Origin: Odontocerum albicorne
Taxonomy: Eukaryota > Arthropoda > Insecta > Trichoptera > Odontoceridae
NCBI GenBank assembly: GCA_949825065.1
Contig: OX463859.1
Coordinates: forward strand, 25,499,847-25,563,846
DNA: 64,000 nt
Reading direction: 5' to 3'
Position 1 is the stretch's first letter. Every line of letters starts with the position of its first letter. Under the pieces are notes generated by a model. It saw only the letters and a list, made by a program, of their open reading frames with translations. It was not told the origin of the DNA and searched no databases. Positions 25,160-37,109 of the stretch are shown here, in pieces. A program made the translations under genes and the position numbers.

Positions 25160-26700
25160 ACATGCCGGTGTACTCCTATCATCTCATTTTAGTGTGCTAT
25201 CGGGTTCAGTATAACAGTATTATTGGTGAGTTTGTAAATGGGTAACTCACTCACTTAAAGAAGATAAAAAGATAGAAATTTAACTTTTTTTTTATCAATT
25301 TTGAAATATACCACAAAGTTGTTTACAAAGTGCATATAAACTCTGTGTCCATTATAATGGACGCCAGGTCTGAAGAGGTTAAGAAAATGTTTAATTTTAG
25401 GTGTTTTCTTAATGTTAGTCGAGAAAATTTTGTTAACAATAAAGGTAATTTTAAAGTATCATTAATTTAATCACTATGGAGTTGTATTATAATTTATTAC
25501 TCTTTTATTTGTTAATGCTGACAGTCCAATGAAGCTGAGAGATCACGGAGACAGTTAGGAGAAGGCGAGCAAAAATAATGTATCCTATAAGATAGAAGGA
25601 TCAAATAAATGAGGTAACAGGATCCTTTTTAAACGTTGCTTTTAACATAATCCAGAACCGAAAAAGATGGAGACAGGTGGTGCGCCGAGTTCGAGACGTA
25701 GCAAAGAAATACGAATATTTATTATTTGTATAAAGAACAAAATTTTTTTAAATTTTTATTTTATTTATTTTGCACGGATTTCTCCTGTTACACAAAGAGG
25801 GTCTGCTTCTAGAGTTAGCTTATTCGTTAGGAAGAATATCAGCCAGGATTCTTCTCATACTGCTAGGCGGTATCGAGAATATATCAACAGTGTCATTCAG
25901 TTGGTTCCATATCTCTATACCACGAGTGACTGAGTGTTTAGCCATGATATTCGTCCTGTAAGTCGGTACATAGAACAGAGAGTGATTCCTTGCACGGCTA
26001 TATTTAATAGGTACTCGTACATATAAACTTAGAGCTTCTAGAATCGCGGGGCAGTTAAAAAAACAACCTTGAAAATCTTTAAGTAGGAAATCGCAATAGA
26101 TTATTGGCTTCTTGTTTCGAGGTTTTCTAGTTCACAGCATGACTTCGCTTTGCAACTGAATTGGCGTTGGAATGGTGAAGGAATCGAAAGGACGACGATC
26201 ATTCCAGAGCACTAGAAAGATCCCAACATAGGTTTCTGTGCTGCGACAAATGTTGGTGAGTTTTTTTGTAAACTGTATAAAACTTTTTAAGATAATCTTT
26301 CAATTTATCTCAAAAGCAAAGTGCTCTTCGGTGCATTTTATATATCATGACATACGACTGGGATAAGTGGAATTTTACAATCATTAAAAATATCAAATTC
26401 TGAAAAGCACAGTGCTCCCATTTAAAGTATTATTCGGCATTATTCAGCAGTTAATAAATATTACTCAATTTAGTTATAAATATACAACCCTTAGTAACTA
26501 TTCGTATACAACCCTTATTCGTATACAACCCTTAGTAACTAGTAGGTACAACCCTTAGTAACTAGTAGGTACGTAACATATTGTTCGTAATTGCATGTGT
26601 AATAGACCACTACCGCAAGTGATGAGGTAGGTAACAACACTCGCATACATGTATCGATGTAAATATTGTTATCTGAAGAGATTTTGAACTAAACTAATAC
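25160..26700. other. No gene; scattered repeat pieces
   Basis: Contains the second piece of the 24.5-kb repeat (25155-25265), its end block (26145-26225) and a short tandem of ACAACCCTTAGTAACTA at about 26485-26575. The open frames near 25670-25960 overlap one another and show no domain. Confidence 0.45.
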
Positions 26701-26719
26701 TCTTTTTCAATTATTTTTT

Positions 26720-27718
26720 GGATACAATTGGTAATCAAACTTGGAACCCCGGGTGGAAGAACATCTTGACTACTAGGTCCGGGAATTCACGATTTTCCAT
26801 TGATTGATGCCGTTGTATTGCATTATTTTTGGATACAATTGGTAATCAAACTTGGAACCCCGGGTGGAAGAACATCTTGACTACTAGGTCCGGGAGTTCA
26901 CGATTTTCCATTGATTTATGCCGTTGTATTGCATTATTTTTGGATACAATTTGTAATCAAACTTGGAACCCCGGGTGGAAGAACATCTTGACTACTAGGT
27001 CCGGGAGTTCACGATTTTCCATTGATTGATGCCGTTGTATTGCATTATTTTTGGATACAATTTGTAATCAAACTTGGAACCCCGGGTGGAAGAACATCTT
27101 GACTACTAGGTCCGGGAGTTCACGATTTTCCATTGATTGATGCCGTTGTATTGCATTATTTTTGGATACAATTTGTAATCAAACTTGGAACCCCGGGTGG
27201 AAGAACATCTTGACTACTAGGTCCGGGAGTTCACGATTTTCCATTGATTGATGCCGTTGTATTGCATTATTTTTGGATACAATTTGTAATCAAACTTGGA
27301 ACCCCGGGTGGAAGAACATCTTGACTACTAGGTCCGGGAGTTCACGATTTTCCATTGATTGATGCCGTTGTATTGCATTATTTTTGGATACAATTTGTAA
27401 TCAAACTTGGAACCCCGGGTGGAAGAACATCTTGACTACTAGGTCCGGGAGTTAACGATTTTCCATTGATTGATGCCGTTGTATTGCATTATTTTTGGAT
27501 ACAATTTGTAATCAAACTTGGAACCCCGGGTGGAAGAACATCTTGACTACTAGGTCCGGGAATTCACGATTTTCCATTGATTGATGCCGTTGTATTGCAT
27601 TATTTTTGGATACAATTGGTAATCAAACTTGGAACCCCGGGTGGAAGAACATCTTGACTACTAGGTCCGGGAGTTCACGATTTTCCATTGATTGATGCCG
27701 TTGTATTGCATTATTTTT
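26720..27718. repeat. 111-bp minisatellite, nine copies
   Basis: The word GGATACAATT starts at 26720, 26831, 26942, 27053, 27164, 27275, 27386, 27497 and 27608, exactly 111 bases apart. Copies are nearly identical. One variant (GGTAATC against TGTAATC) groups copies 1, 2 and 9 against 3-8. The unit's first 65 bases resemble a SINE head in reverse, compare 53200-53270 (TACCATTGGAAATCAAATCC...CTAGG). The 66-codon open frame at 26829-27029 is simply two units read through. Confidence 0.97.
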
Positions 27719-28710
27719 TTTATTACCCATTAATTTTATATAAAAAAAATTAATTGTTATATGAGTATACTTGCCATCATGTTGCGTATTTCTTTTGTTT
27801 TTTACTTATTTACAGAACTAATTTAACATACTGTAAAACGACATTATTTACTCTTTTTTATTTATTTTTTACGGACATTATCTGAAATCTAACCCACAAT
27901 CCCCTGTCGGAAGTCAAGCGTCTTACCAAGTAGACCATGAAGGTTGTGTTTCTTCCTCTCAATAATTAACTACCGTATTTAGTTATGCATCATTTAATTT
28001 ATTATCGTTTCAAACATTGACATTCCACAAATTTCCATTATTTTTTCTCCTTTCAGGCAACCCTTAATAATATTTCAGGATCATATAAAATATTTCATTT
28101 AAATTGGCAACCTTATTTGAGACTAACAATTCATAAAGTAATCAGTAAATCACGAAAAATTCTTACGTTTATTAATATATAAATCACGATGAATTTTAGA
28201 TTTCCAATAAATATTTTCAAATTTCCGCAATTTAAATACCACAAAGATCTCTCATCCATCAACAAAATGTCGGGCAAGCGATAGTTAGAAATATTTAAAA
28301 TTCTTGAATTATTGATCACAAATTTACGTTTGATTCTTCTCAAATCAATCCTCTCCCTGAAGGGTTAAGCACTTTTAATCTAATTCAAGTGAAGCAATTT
28401 AAATAAGCTTATCCAGAAGATAACAAAGATATAGGACAGAGAACAAAGACGAAAATTCCTTGTTGATGGTCCTGTGGAGTGGACACAAACAACTTGAGAA
28501 AAAGAGGGGAAGATAAACATTAACCAAAATACTTGTTTTTTCTAAATAATGTACACTTACATACATTTACATTCTTTTGAAGAAATATTAAAAAAAAATT
28601 ATATTTAAAAAGAAAAATATAACGAAACACGTTATTTATTTAAATACACTTTTTTATGTGGTATATTTCAATATGTCCGAATTAGCATTTCGGATATATT
28701 AAATAGTGTG
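27719..28710. other. No gene; SINE-1 head relic at 27885-27955
   Basis: On the minus strand, 27955-27885 reads AACCTTCATGGTCTACTTGGTAAGACGC-like sequence and then the remnant of a SINE-1 head. The rest is AT-rich. Confidence 0.4.
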
Positions 28711-28713
28711 ACC

Positions 28714-28900
28714 GGGAGACAATATTGTCTATAAGCTAACAACTTCGGGAGTAGGCACGGAACTCGCTATCCTTCATTGAACGTGTTGGAAACATTCGGC
28801 GCGTGCGAGTTTTTTTACTAGACGAACTCTTTAAAAAATCGAATGTAAACTCCCCGGTTGGAAGTCAGTAATGTTACCACTGTGCTACGGAGGTCATTAT
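28714..28900 (-). mobile_element. SINE-3 copy
   Basis: On the minus strand the head reads GACCTCCGTAGCACAGTGGT, a good A-box (TAGCACAGTGG). The body follows with AAGAGTTCGTCTAGT, CGCACGCGCCGAATGTTTCC, AACACGTTCAATGAAGG, and the 3' end has CTACTCCCGAAGTTGTTAGC and GACAATATTGTCTCCCGGTC. The B-box is degraded. Related copies occur at 30305, 53024 and 57855. Confidence 0.65.
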
Positions 28901-30300
28901 TTATTTATTTATTTACACTTAATTTTTAAGACAGGTTTACCCCTATTACTTTTTTCTCAGAAATTTATTTATCACAAACTATGTATATATTATATTAATA
29001 ATCTTCCAATAAATATAATCGAGTGTCATAGAACAAGAGTTGGCAAGCACTGTATCTGGTTCCGATCCCACCTCCACGCGTTCACACATCATTTGGGAAG
29101 AAAAACTTGCCCTTCCTTGTGCCAAGAATTTATAACGCATTTCTGAGGGGAAGTAGAGATTTTCGTAATATCGCGCCACCTAATGTGCATAAGGGTTGTT
29201 CTTTGACAAGATAAATGCGAGGAATACAGAGCTTTTGGAGGTCTCTACATAATAATTTGAGTGAATTACTAATGCGAATCAAAATGTAAATTCCAATATC
29301 ATATTCGTGATATTGGAATTGGCATTTATATTCGTGATTTAGGAATGATACCACTTCGTCACAGGCTTTCCCTAGTGAAATGGTTTGCGATATCCACAAA
29401 ATAGTGTTTTTACGATATTATGTTATACTTTTTGCTTGCATTTAAATTAGGTTATTTGTGAATGTAGTATCGTGCATAATAAATAAATTAAACATCTTTA
29501 AGATGAATAAACATATTTAATGCGCTGTGTTGTTGAATATATAAAAAGTAGCTCACTAGCGCCACCAAATAAATTCAAGTGGAATTAATTTAAAAGTGAT
29601 TGACTAAGTGGTCTGCACATATGCATGTCCTTTTACGAACAAAGTGATCAAGTTGGTAAAATACCTGTTTTTCGACCCGAGCATTTCCCGTCGATTCTTA
29701 ATTTTGTTAAAAAAGTTTCCAGACTTATTTTCACGTAAGACCTCGTTCATATCTTTCTGGTTAGCTGGAAGATGAGGTAATAGACTCGTTTGGTTGTACT
29801 GAATAAAACAATAGGGGTTTTCTTATTCTTCAACGTGTGACTCTCACAAGTAGTGTGTCCTCTTCAGTCAGGTCACAGTATCAGGTGTCAGTTTGTGTAG
29901 CTCCTACAGATTTCCAGAAAATGCATATAGTAGGCAGCTGTCGACGATGAGGTCCATAGTCTGCAACTCTTTTAAGAAAAGCTACTCTTCAAGATTCGTC
30001 TTTTGTATATCATATGAATAAACGACCCACTTCAAATAGCATTTTTAACATTGTGCATTATTTATTCCGAAGCAGGGAAAAACTCATTCACTCAAAAGAT
30101 GCTCGTTTTACACTTCGTCCAATGTGACCGCCATCTATCGGGGATCGGGCTTTGTCAATTTTCTTCAATCTTCCAGATTAGCCCTACGGGAAATAGGTTT
30201 TCTTATTTCCGTAACTACAAGTAACTGGTCGGTTAACGACGTAGTTTCCCACGATTTAATAGAAATTTCATCATGACTTATCAATGTAATACCTCCTGGC
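28901..30300. other. No gene; hairpin and SINE head relic
   Basis: A perfect 13-bp inverted repeat with a 6-base loop lies at 29289-29320. A SINE-head-like plus-strand block lies at about 29625-29720 (AAGTTGGTAAAATACC, CGTCGATTC). The ORFs at 28871-29399 overlap on both strands and lack domains. Confidence 0.4.
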
Positions 30301-30304
30301 CTTG

Positions 30305-30610
30305 TTGATGACATCCATGTCCTAGTTGGTAAAATGCTTAGCTTCCACCCAGGGGTTTTGGTTCAAACTGCGATAGTACCAAAAAAAAAAACGGTTTCCA
30401 GCCCGGTAAAGGAGTTCGTCAGGTAACAATATTTGCACGTACCAAGTAAATGTGTGTGCGAGTGCTATTATATTTTTTAACGCTAGAATAATACCAACAG
30501 GTTTAGTGACGAACAGCGAATTCCGTGTCTTCACCAGTGGTTCTATTCAGGCTTCCTTACCGGAACCAAAGACAATATTGTCTAAGGCTATGCTCTTCAG
30601 TGTATTTGAA
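30305..30610 (+). mobile_element. SINE-3 copy
   Basis: The head reads GTCCTAGTTGGTAAAATGC and GGTTCAAACTGC (A- and B-box-like). The body has GTACCAAAAAAA, GGAGTTCGTCAGGTAAC, TTTGCACGTACC and GACGAACAGCGAATTCCGTG, and the 3' end has CTTACCGGAACCAAAGACAA then TATTGTCT. This is the SINE-3 order in plus orientation. Confidence 0.6.
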
Positions 30611-30644
30611 TTACCAATTCTGATACGTGTATATTGAAGGGTGT

Positions 30645-31380
30645 CATATTTATTTAACACTTTTATTGCAAATTCAATCTGGCGGGATTATTGCCAGGCG
30701 GAAATCTCTTCCAGCCAACCAGATAAAAGTAAACGAAGCAAGTTACGTGGTCGCATAAATCATTCAAATGACTATCCATCCCCACTAAATTCATAAACAT
30801 ATACGTGAGCACATTCCCAAGAATCCCACAATGACGGACAATCACCCGAACATTCTTTTTCATATAAAATGAGATATCATCAATCAAAAGGAAATGAAGG
30901 AATGGTGGAGAGGAACGGAAAAGACAAATCAGAAATGAAACACGTTATTTTAGTGACTAGAAATTAAGAGTTTTTTCAGTCGTTTCTTAAATCATGCCAA
31001 GGACAGAGCGAGTCTTATATTGGTTTGTAACTGATTCCAAAGTCACAATGCATGGACAGTAAAGGACGACTTAAAAGCAGAGCGGTGAACTGGAAAGGCC
31101 AATAAACAATCTCTGTTTGAGCGTAGCGCTAATCCATGATTGGAAAGACGAAGTGTACTTTCTTTATTATTACCATTATAAAGAAAGAAAAAGTGTAAAG
31201 AAGAATATTTAACTGAAAAACATAAATTGTACGGGATATATATAATGTCTAGTGGGTATAAGGTTTTGCCGCATCCTCCGGTTTCTTTTATCCTTGGCTT
31301 ACCTCTATTTATGTAAACCATCCGAAACTTCACGTCCGTCATAAAATATTGCGAAACAATGTAAGAGGCCTTCAAATCTC
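30645..31380 (-). mobile_element. LINE-B 3' fragment
   Basis: The minus strand starts near 31380 in coding remnants of the C-terminus: LRLSNHGLALRSNRDCLLAFPVHRSAFKSSFTVHAL, in shifting frames. It continues through a decayed RLWNQLQTN...LACFKKRLK block and a 3' untranslated region with 'GATTGTCCGTCATTGTGGG' and 'TCATTTGAATGATTTATGCG'. It ends in the LINE-B tail TCTGGTTGGCTGGAAGAGAT and a T-rich (TTTA)-type end at 30645. Confidence 0.8.
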
Positions 31381-31705
31381 TTTATAATTACTTTCTAAGT
31401 CTCTCATTAAACAATCCTTAAATCTGCCGGGGGGGAGGATTACATTAAATCCATCGAAGAGAACGATGACCTGTGGAAACGCACAGTTCCTTAATTTCGG
31501 TTAAGGGATCTTTAATCCTGTTTTTGGTCGGTTTTGTAAATATCGTAACTTTCCCCCTACATTTCTGATCTTTTATCAGTGTTTAAAAATACCGGCCTAA
31601 GGATAAGAATAGGATAAGAAAAATATAATAAATAAGATGTTTATCAGATGTTCCTCGGAATTAAGGATTACTTAATCCAGTTTATCGTTTTTCTCCTTTG
31701 ACACA
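31381..31705. other. No recognised feature
   Basis: Moderately complex sequence with a run of nine G at about 31429. No gene or repeat is visible. Confidence 0.4.
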
Positions 31706-31707
31706 TA

Positions 31708-32443
31708 ACACATCGATCAATAAATCCCGGGACTAACCAACAGATGGCGCCTCTAATAGCAAATCCATACCATTCTCAGTTAGTACCCAACTTTAAAAGT
31801 TACGTGTCAAATTTTCATGACATTCTGACATTGTATCATTGAGTTACAGTGGTTTTAGTGACGCTACTTTTGTTATTTTCAAAACAATGAAAAAAAAACG
31901 AATTTCGTGTGTTGATAAAACATTGCTTTTCAATGGGAAAAAATACTGTTAAAACTCAGCGATGGCTTGAAAAGGGTTATCCGAGCTCTGTTCCGTCGAA
32001 AACAACCATTTTTCGGTGGTATGCTGATTTCAAACGCGGTCGTACAGACACAAATGATGCTGAACGCTCTGGTCGTCCAAATGAGGCTGAACGCTCTGGT
32101 CGTTCAAATGAGGCTGTTATACCAGAAACCATAAAAAAAAACTTAAAATCGTGATGGAAAATCGCAAAATAAAGTTGCGTGAGATAACTGACAACCTGAA
32201 AATATCATTTGATAGTGTTTACACTATTTTGCATGAACATTTGGTCATGAAAAAGCTTTTTTCGATTTGACTCCAATGAAGAAGTGATTGCCAAAAATAA
32301 CGCCTATTTTGAAACCAAAGATAAATCGTTCTACACGGCTGGCATAGAAAAGTTAGGAGGAGACTATGTTGATGAATAAAGAAGAATTTTGGCAAACAAA
32401 TGTTGTTTTAGTAGTTAGTCCCGGGACTTATTGATCGATGTGT
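31708..32443 (+). mobile_element. Irritans-like mariner, internally deleted
   Basis: Terminal inverted repeats of about 30 bp, ACACATCGATCAATAARTCC followed by CGGGACTAAC, differ at one position. TA dinucleotides flank them at 31706-31707 and 32444-32445. The 736-bp length is little over half a complete mariner. The GATMAATAARTCCCGGG core of the repeat resembles that of irritans-subfamily mariners. The catalytic middle of the transposase is deleted. Confidence 0.92.
31885..32378 (+). pseudogene. Mariner transposase, N- and C-terminus joined
   Basis: The N-terminal domain reads IKHCFSMGKNTVKTQRWLEK, then PSKTTIFRWYADFKRGRTDT and AERSGRPNEA. The last segment is tandemly doubled by an exact-looking 30-base repeat at 32059-32118. 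After a frameshift near 32150 it reads NRKIKLREITDNLKISFDSV and HEHLVMKKL. The frame then jumps to the C-terminal block NEEVIAKNNAYFETKDKSFY and GGDYVDE before the stop at 32378. The D,D,D catalytic region is absent, so the copy depends on an intact relative. Confidence 0.9.
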
Positions 32444-32445
32444 TA

Positions 32446-33234
32446 TATGGGTTTTGTGTGTGTGTGTGTGTCTTAGTCTAGCGCTTATTTACAACCTCTG
32501 CGTTGTAAGTTCCTTGACTGGTTTCATTTTTCACCCTGACGCTTTAACCCTGACTAACTACCTACCTCATATGACTCTGAGTTAGAGGTGATAATTTAAT
32601 TTTATTAATCTTTGATCCACCAACTTTTGAGCATCAAATTTTAATGATAAAATAAATTTTCTGTTTAAGTGTATTTTTTAATTCCTATGATTGTTCCTAT
32701 GAAGTCAATATCTTTTGTTTTGTATTATGAACCTTAACTACCCTAGATAAGTCACAATAACTACCCTAGATTAGGCACAATGACAGATTGGGCATATAAA
32801 GTTAAATAAGTAGTGTTTATTTAAACAAATGACTATATTTTTTTTTAAATTGTAGCTTCTATTGCGTTACACTTTTTTGAACCAAAAAAAAAAGAATATT
32901 ATTTTAAAATGCAATTTGTGTATCGCCATTTTAATTGATTTCAAGTTACTCATTCTGCTGCTAGTAAATCTTACTAGCATTAAAAGTAAAGCTGCATTTG
33001 CGGTACTTTTGACACGACTGACGAGAGATCATCCAAGTGATTTTAGATATTCTTTAACATTATCAGTGATTAAGAGAGAATAGAGAAAAAATACCCGATT
33101 CACAATATTCTTTCCATACTTCCATTTGAGTTCCCTTCTCTATTTCTTTATGATTTTTATTCTACGGGTATATGTACGAGTATGTACCACAATTTATTAG
33201 TGATTTATCGTTTTATCTGACTCGACGTTTTTTT
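32446..33234. other. No gene; short (GT)n run
   Basis: A (GT)n run of about 17 bases lies at 32455-32471. The rest is AT-rich with no supportable gene. Confidence 0.45.
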
Positions 33235-33395
33235 TTCTTACAGAATATATTTCACTCGATCTAACCACACTTTCCTTGGTGTTTCTCTCACACGCCTTCT
33301 TCTCACACTTCATTTATTTATTCTACATGCACAAACCATCTCAGGGTTTTCTTCTTCTTTTTACTTAACACAACCTTAATTTCACATTCATCCTT
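33235..33395 (-). pseudogene. LINE-E relic
   Basis: The minus strand reads EIKVVLSKKKKKTLRWFVHVE, stop, then ETPRKVWLDRVKYIL. This matches the LRWFGHVER and RPKK.WLDRV blocks of LINE-E. Confidence 0.6.
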
Positions 33396-33543
33396 TACGA
33401 GGCAAACCGACGACTTTCAACGAAATCTAGTTCGTTACCCGGCAATCATTCACAACTAGGTATTATAAATATTTACCATGAGATATATAATACTTAAAGT
33501 TTGTTTTGGAACACTTTATGAGCATGTTATTTTTTTAACTATA

Positions 33544-34073
33544 GGGTCTTTCAGAGCAGTTTTTTTAAATTCTTGGATAAAACACAGAGATGGCGTCGCG
33601 AACTTGCGTGAGTCTTGTGACATTTGAGAAGTGTAATGTATGACATTTATAAAAATGGAGTCGTATACAATACAACAACGCGTTCAAATTGTTGAATTAT
33701 TTTATGTATTATAATCTCCGGAAACAGTGATGTTAATTGGCCACCAAGACCATGTGATCTGACACCGTTTGACTCTGAGATTACGTGAAAAGCCAGGTCT
33801 ATAAGGATAACCCCGGAAATTATTCGCGTTATTGGTGAGTTAGAATCGCAATTATGCCAGAATGTCATCGAAAATTTTGGCAAAAGAGTGGGCATCTGTG
33901 GAGCTGCAAGTAGTGGACATTTGGCGGATATTGTTTTTTTTTTTGTGTTTAAATGTCATACATTATACTTCAATGACCAATAAAAGTTTTTTTTTAATCA
34001 AAGCAAATTGTGTGTTTTATTCAAGAATTTTAAAAAATTGGATTACAAAAACCGCTCAATTTGAAAGACCCTT
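33544..34073 (+). mobile_element. Tc1/mariner-superfamily element, 530 bp
   Basis: Imperfect inverted ends share GGGTCTTTCA at the tip and, further in, TTTTAAATTCTTGRATAAAA-like sequence, with an extra stretch in the right arm. TA lies outside both ends. Inside is a transposase reduced to its first and last parts. The structure is that of a deletion derivative moved by an intact relative. Confidence 0.8.
33655..33965 (+). pseudogene. Transposase remnant, N- and C-terminal pieces
   Basis: The start MESYTIQQRVQIVELFYVL resembles the first helix of insect mariner-type transposases. After a stop the sequence reads WPPRPCDLTPFD, the 'WPPRS.DLTP.DFFLWG' motif near the last catalytic residue. It continues out of frame with VKSQVYKDNP and ITPEIIRVIGELESQLCQNV, IENFGKRVGICG and SGHLADIVF. 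The middle of the protein is missing. The product would be non-functional. Confidence 0.8.
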
Positions 34074-34075
34074 TA

Positions 34076-35029
34076 TATGAGTATGAATATCAATCATACT
34101 GTATCTCTTAAAAGAATTTAACTATAATCTGACTATATACAGAAGTAACCTTCAAAATTTTGTGTGTACTAAAACTCAGTTCTGTCAAGATGATATTTAC
34201 CAGAGATAATATTATATCATGTTCAGTACCATCTAACCTTTGCCATTTAATCTCTGTGTGGGGTCGAGTATCCAGGATTTGCCTTTAAGCGTCACTGGGT
34301 TTATTTTAACCTGCACTTTAATGAAACTTATCAATGTTGAACCCTGAGTGGGCTATAATATTGTGTATTCAACCGGTTTATGGATCGAAAAGCTCGTGAA
34401 AACGTATTGCTTCCACGAGAATATGTTACAAGGGGAAAATACAAGTGGAGTAATTCAAATTGTCTTTCTTTCGCGTTGCTCCATATTTATCTATGGTGTT
34501 GCAGTATTAACACTAGCACATACCACCATAAAAAAAACACAATAGAAGATTTTTAACTTTGGTTCTATCGAAAAATGTTAAGAGTTTCATATTTTGTAAA
34601 GGTTCAATATGTTTTGTTTTATTTTTAACTTTGATACTGGTTCAACTTAATTCCATAAAAATACATCACACAAGAAATAATAGTTAATGTTAGATGTTAT
34701 AAAAACAGAAATAATTTATTTATGCTTCCTGGTGAAGAGGCTGAGATATGATGCCTAAAAGCTTTATTAAGTAAATCATTTCTCAATTTATTCATCGAGA
34801 TATGAAAGTTATCGATAAAATTTAATTTAACAAGGCTATCCCGTGCGCGAGTAGATACGCTTTATCTCAATTGTTTAATACGGCACTGGAAATAATCTTT
34901 ATTCACGATGTCGTAAATAATAATTTTTAAGGTAAATAAAACAAAGTTAGTCACACAATAAGATTTTTTTTTTCATGTTAATGATTTATAAATGTTTAAT
35001 ATAAACAAGTACGTAGATCTCTTCAAACG
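34076..35029. other. No gene found
   Basis: The part at 34190-34480 is less AT-rich and not visibly repeated. The open frame at 34348-34545 shows no domain. The rest is AT-rich. Confidence 0.4.
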
Positions 35030-35292
35030 TTTAAGAAGCAATATATTGAAACACACCCCTGAAATATCACTTAAAACCCATGAAACATTCCCATGAAATA
35101 TCACTTAAAACCCACAAAATATCACTAAAAACCCATAAAACATACCCATGAAATATCACTTAAAACCCATGAAATATCACTTAAAATCCATGAAACATAC
35201 CCATGAGATATAACTTAAACGAGTGCGTGGATCTCTTCTAACGCTTAAGAAGTAGTATATCCAAACATACCCATTAATATCACTTAAAACGG
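35030..35292. repeat. Irregular ~21-bp tandem repeats inside a longer duplication
   Basis: ATGAAATATCACTTAAAACC occurs with small changes about eight times. Two longer blocks, GATCTCTTCAAACGTTTAAG and GATCTCTTCTAACGCTTAAG, lie about 205 bases apart, so the small repeats sit within a larger duplicated unit. Confidence 0.85.
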
Positions 35293-35334
35293 ATAAGTGA
35301 AGATAGATAAGTATTATCCACTATCAAAATAAGT

Positions 35335-35540
35335 GAGTTAGAGCGAATGACCGTGTGGTAACACTCTAAACTGTAACGCGAAAGGTTTCGAGTTCGAAAC
35401 TCATGTTGTGCTACAGTAGCAATAGCAATAGTTTGTTCGAGGGCAGTTACTGCCCTCGAACGAACATTTTTACCACCTTGTATTCGGAGGTACAAGGATC
35501 CCTATGACTTCGGTTGTATCTATTTTTTACTTTAGAAGAA
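35335..35540 (+). mobile_element. SINE-2 copy containing a hairpin
   Basis: The head reads GACCGTGTGGTAACACTC and CGAGTTCGAAACTC (A- and B-box-like). The tail reads GGTACAAGGATCCCTATGAC and TTCGGTTGTATCTA, as in the 25-kb copy. In the middle, at 35432-35464, is a 16-bp inverted repeat with one mismatch and almost no loop, which the other copy lacks. Confidence 0.6.
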
Positions 35541-35544
35541 TACG

Positions 35545-36314
35545 TATGTGATCTTTCAATTTTTTTTTACTAAACAAAGTAATTTATTGTTCAAATATAT
35601 GTCAAGGCTATACCTATATACAAATAAATTACTTAACTAATCTTATTTATATGTTATAATTTATGAACTTACTTAATCTTATTTTCCTACATGTAATTTT
35701 ATTTTTATTTTTTGTAATCCTAAATTTTGATTTCTTAGAAATAATTAACACCTACATACTACTTATAACTAGACAACAATTCTCACAACTAATTATTTAG
35801 CAAGAACAAGTACAGGCTACTTGTATTCCATCACATTCACTCAGACCTTGATCGTCCGGTATTGCTAAGGATAATAAAGGGCAGAAAAAGTGCGGGTAGA
35901 AGACAAGTGTTTTGGTAGAAGAATATGCGTGGATGAAATCAGTGTGGTATCATATCTTTGCACATAACTGCTTCGTCTAATGTCAAGAAAGTAATAATGA
36001 AGGTCAGTCTATGAAGATGAGAGGATCTGTAAAGAAATAGAATTACAATTAAGACTTCCTTCTAATTTTTCACGCAGGAGTATCAATAAATATTTGGATT
36101 CAAATATTAATTGTTGAGCCTTTACAAAAATTTTATTATTCTTATAAAAAATATTATTATAAAAATTACAATTATAAAAATTATTATTTTAAAAATTGTA
36201 GAAAACAAAAAAAATCAAATAAAGACAGCGATCAAACAAACTTCAAAACACACACTAAACAAGAAATAATAAAAAATAGCAAAAGTGTTAAATAATAAAA
36301 CTTGAACAACCAAT
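35545..36314. other. No recognised feature
   Basis: AT-rich, with A/T-only runs near 36120-36200. No gene is visible. Confidence 0.45.
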
Positions 36315-36455
36315 CAAAATGGATAAACATTTACGTATAAATAAAACGGATAAACATTTATGTATAAATAAAATGGATAAACATTTACGTATAAATAAAA
36401 TGGATATACATTTACGTATAAATAAAATGGATAAACATTTAAGTATAAATAAAAA
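36315..36455. repeat. 27-28-bp minisatellite, five copies
   Basis: Tandem copies of ATGGATAAACATTTACGTAT plus AAATAAA, with single-base changes, ending in a poly-A run. Confidence 0.95.
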
Positions 36456-37109
36456 AAAAAAAATTATCGCACAAGTTTGTCTAAAATTGTAAGTAGCATT
36501 ATATGTTTTTATTAGAAACTTTAATTAGCTTTAAATTCATGACGATTTCTTTAATATAAAAATAATATCAAAATTAACCAAAAAAATACAACTCGGCTCC
36601 TTGGAAAGAACGAATATGCTCTTAGACGAAATAAAACGTGAAAGAGATATTGAACGGCTAGTTTAAATAGGAAAAAAGGTCAATGAGATACTAAAGACAT
36701 ATAATAAAATGAAGCATGTACAAGAGTGAAGTGTGAATGTAAAAAGTGAATGAAAGAAAGTGAGTGATTTAAAATTTAAACAAAATACTTAACAAGAAAC
36801 GCATATAACTCAAGCGTTTGTTCCACTTGTGCTCTGAGTTTGAAAGTATCAACGAGTAAGCCCTTAAACATGTCGTAAAATGTGGAATATTTAATTAAAT
36901 CAATTAATCTTGCGCCAAATACTGGGGTGACACCTCAAATAATGAAAACTGGCAAAAATTAATTTTCTTCAAACCACAATTTATGCCATTATCTCTAGTT
37001 AACTGATTACTGGTGTGTATACACTTAATATATAAATTAATTCATTTTGGATTCAAAACGCACTAAAAAAGTTTATCGTCATCATCATCATTTATTTTAT
37101 TGTTATTCT
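36456..37109. other. No recognised feature
   Basis: AT-rich. A faint LINE-E-like stretch near 36640-36780 is too decayed to call. Confidence 0.4.
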
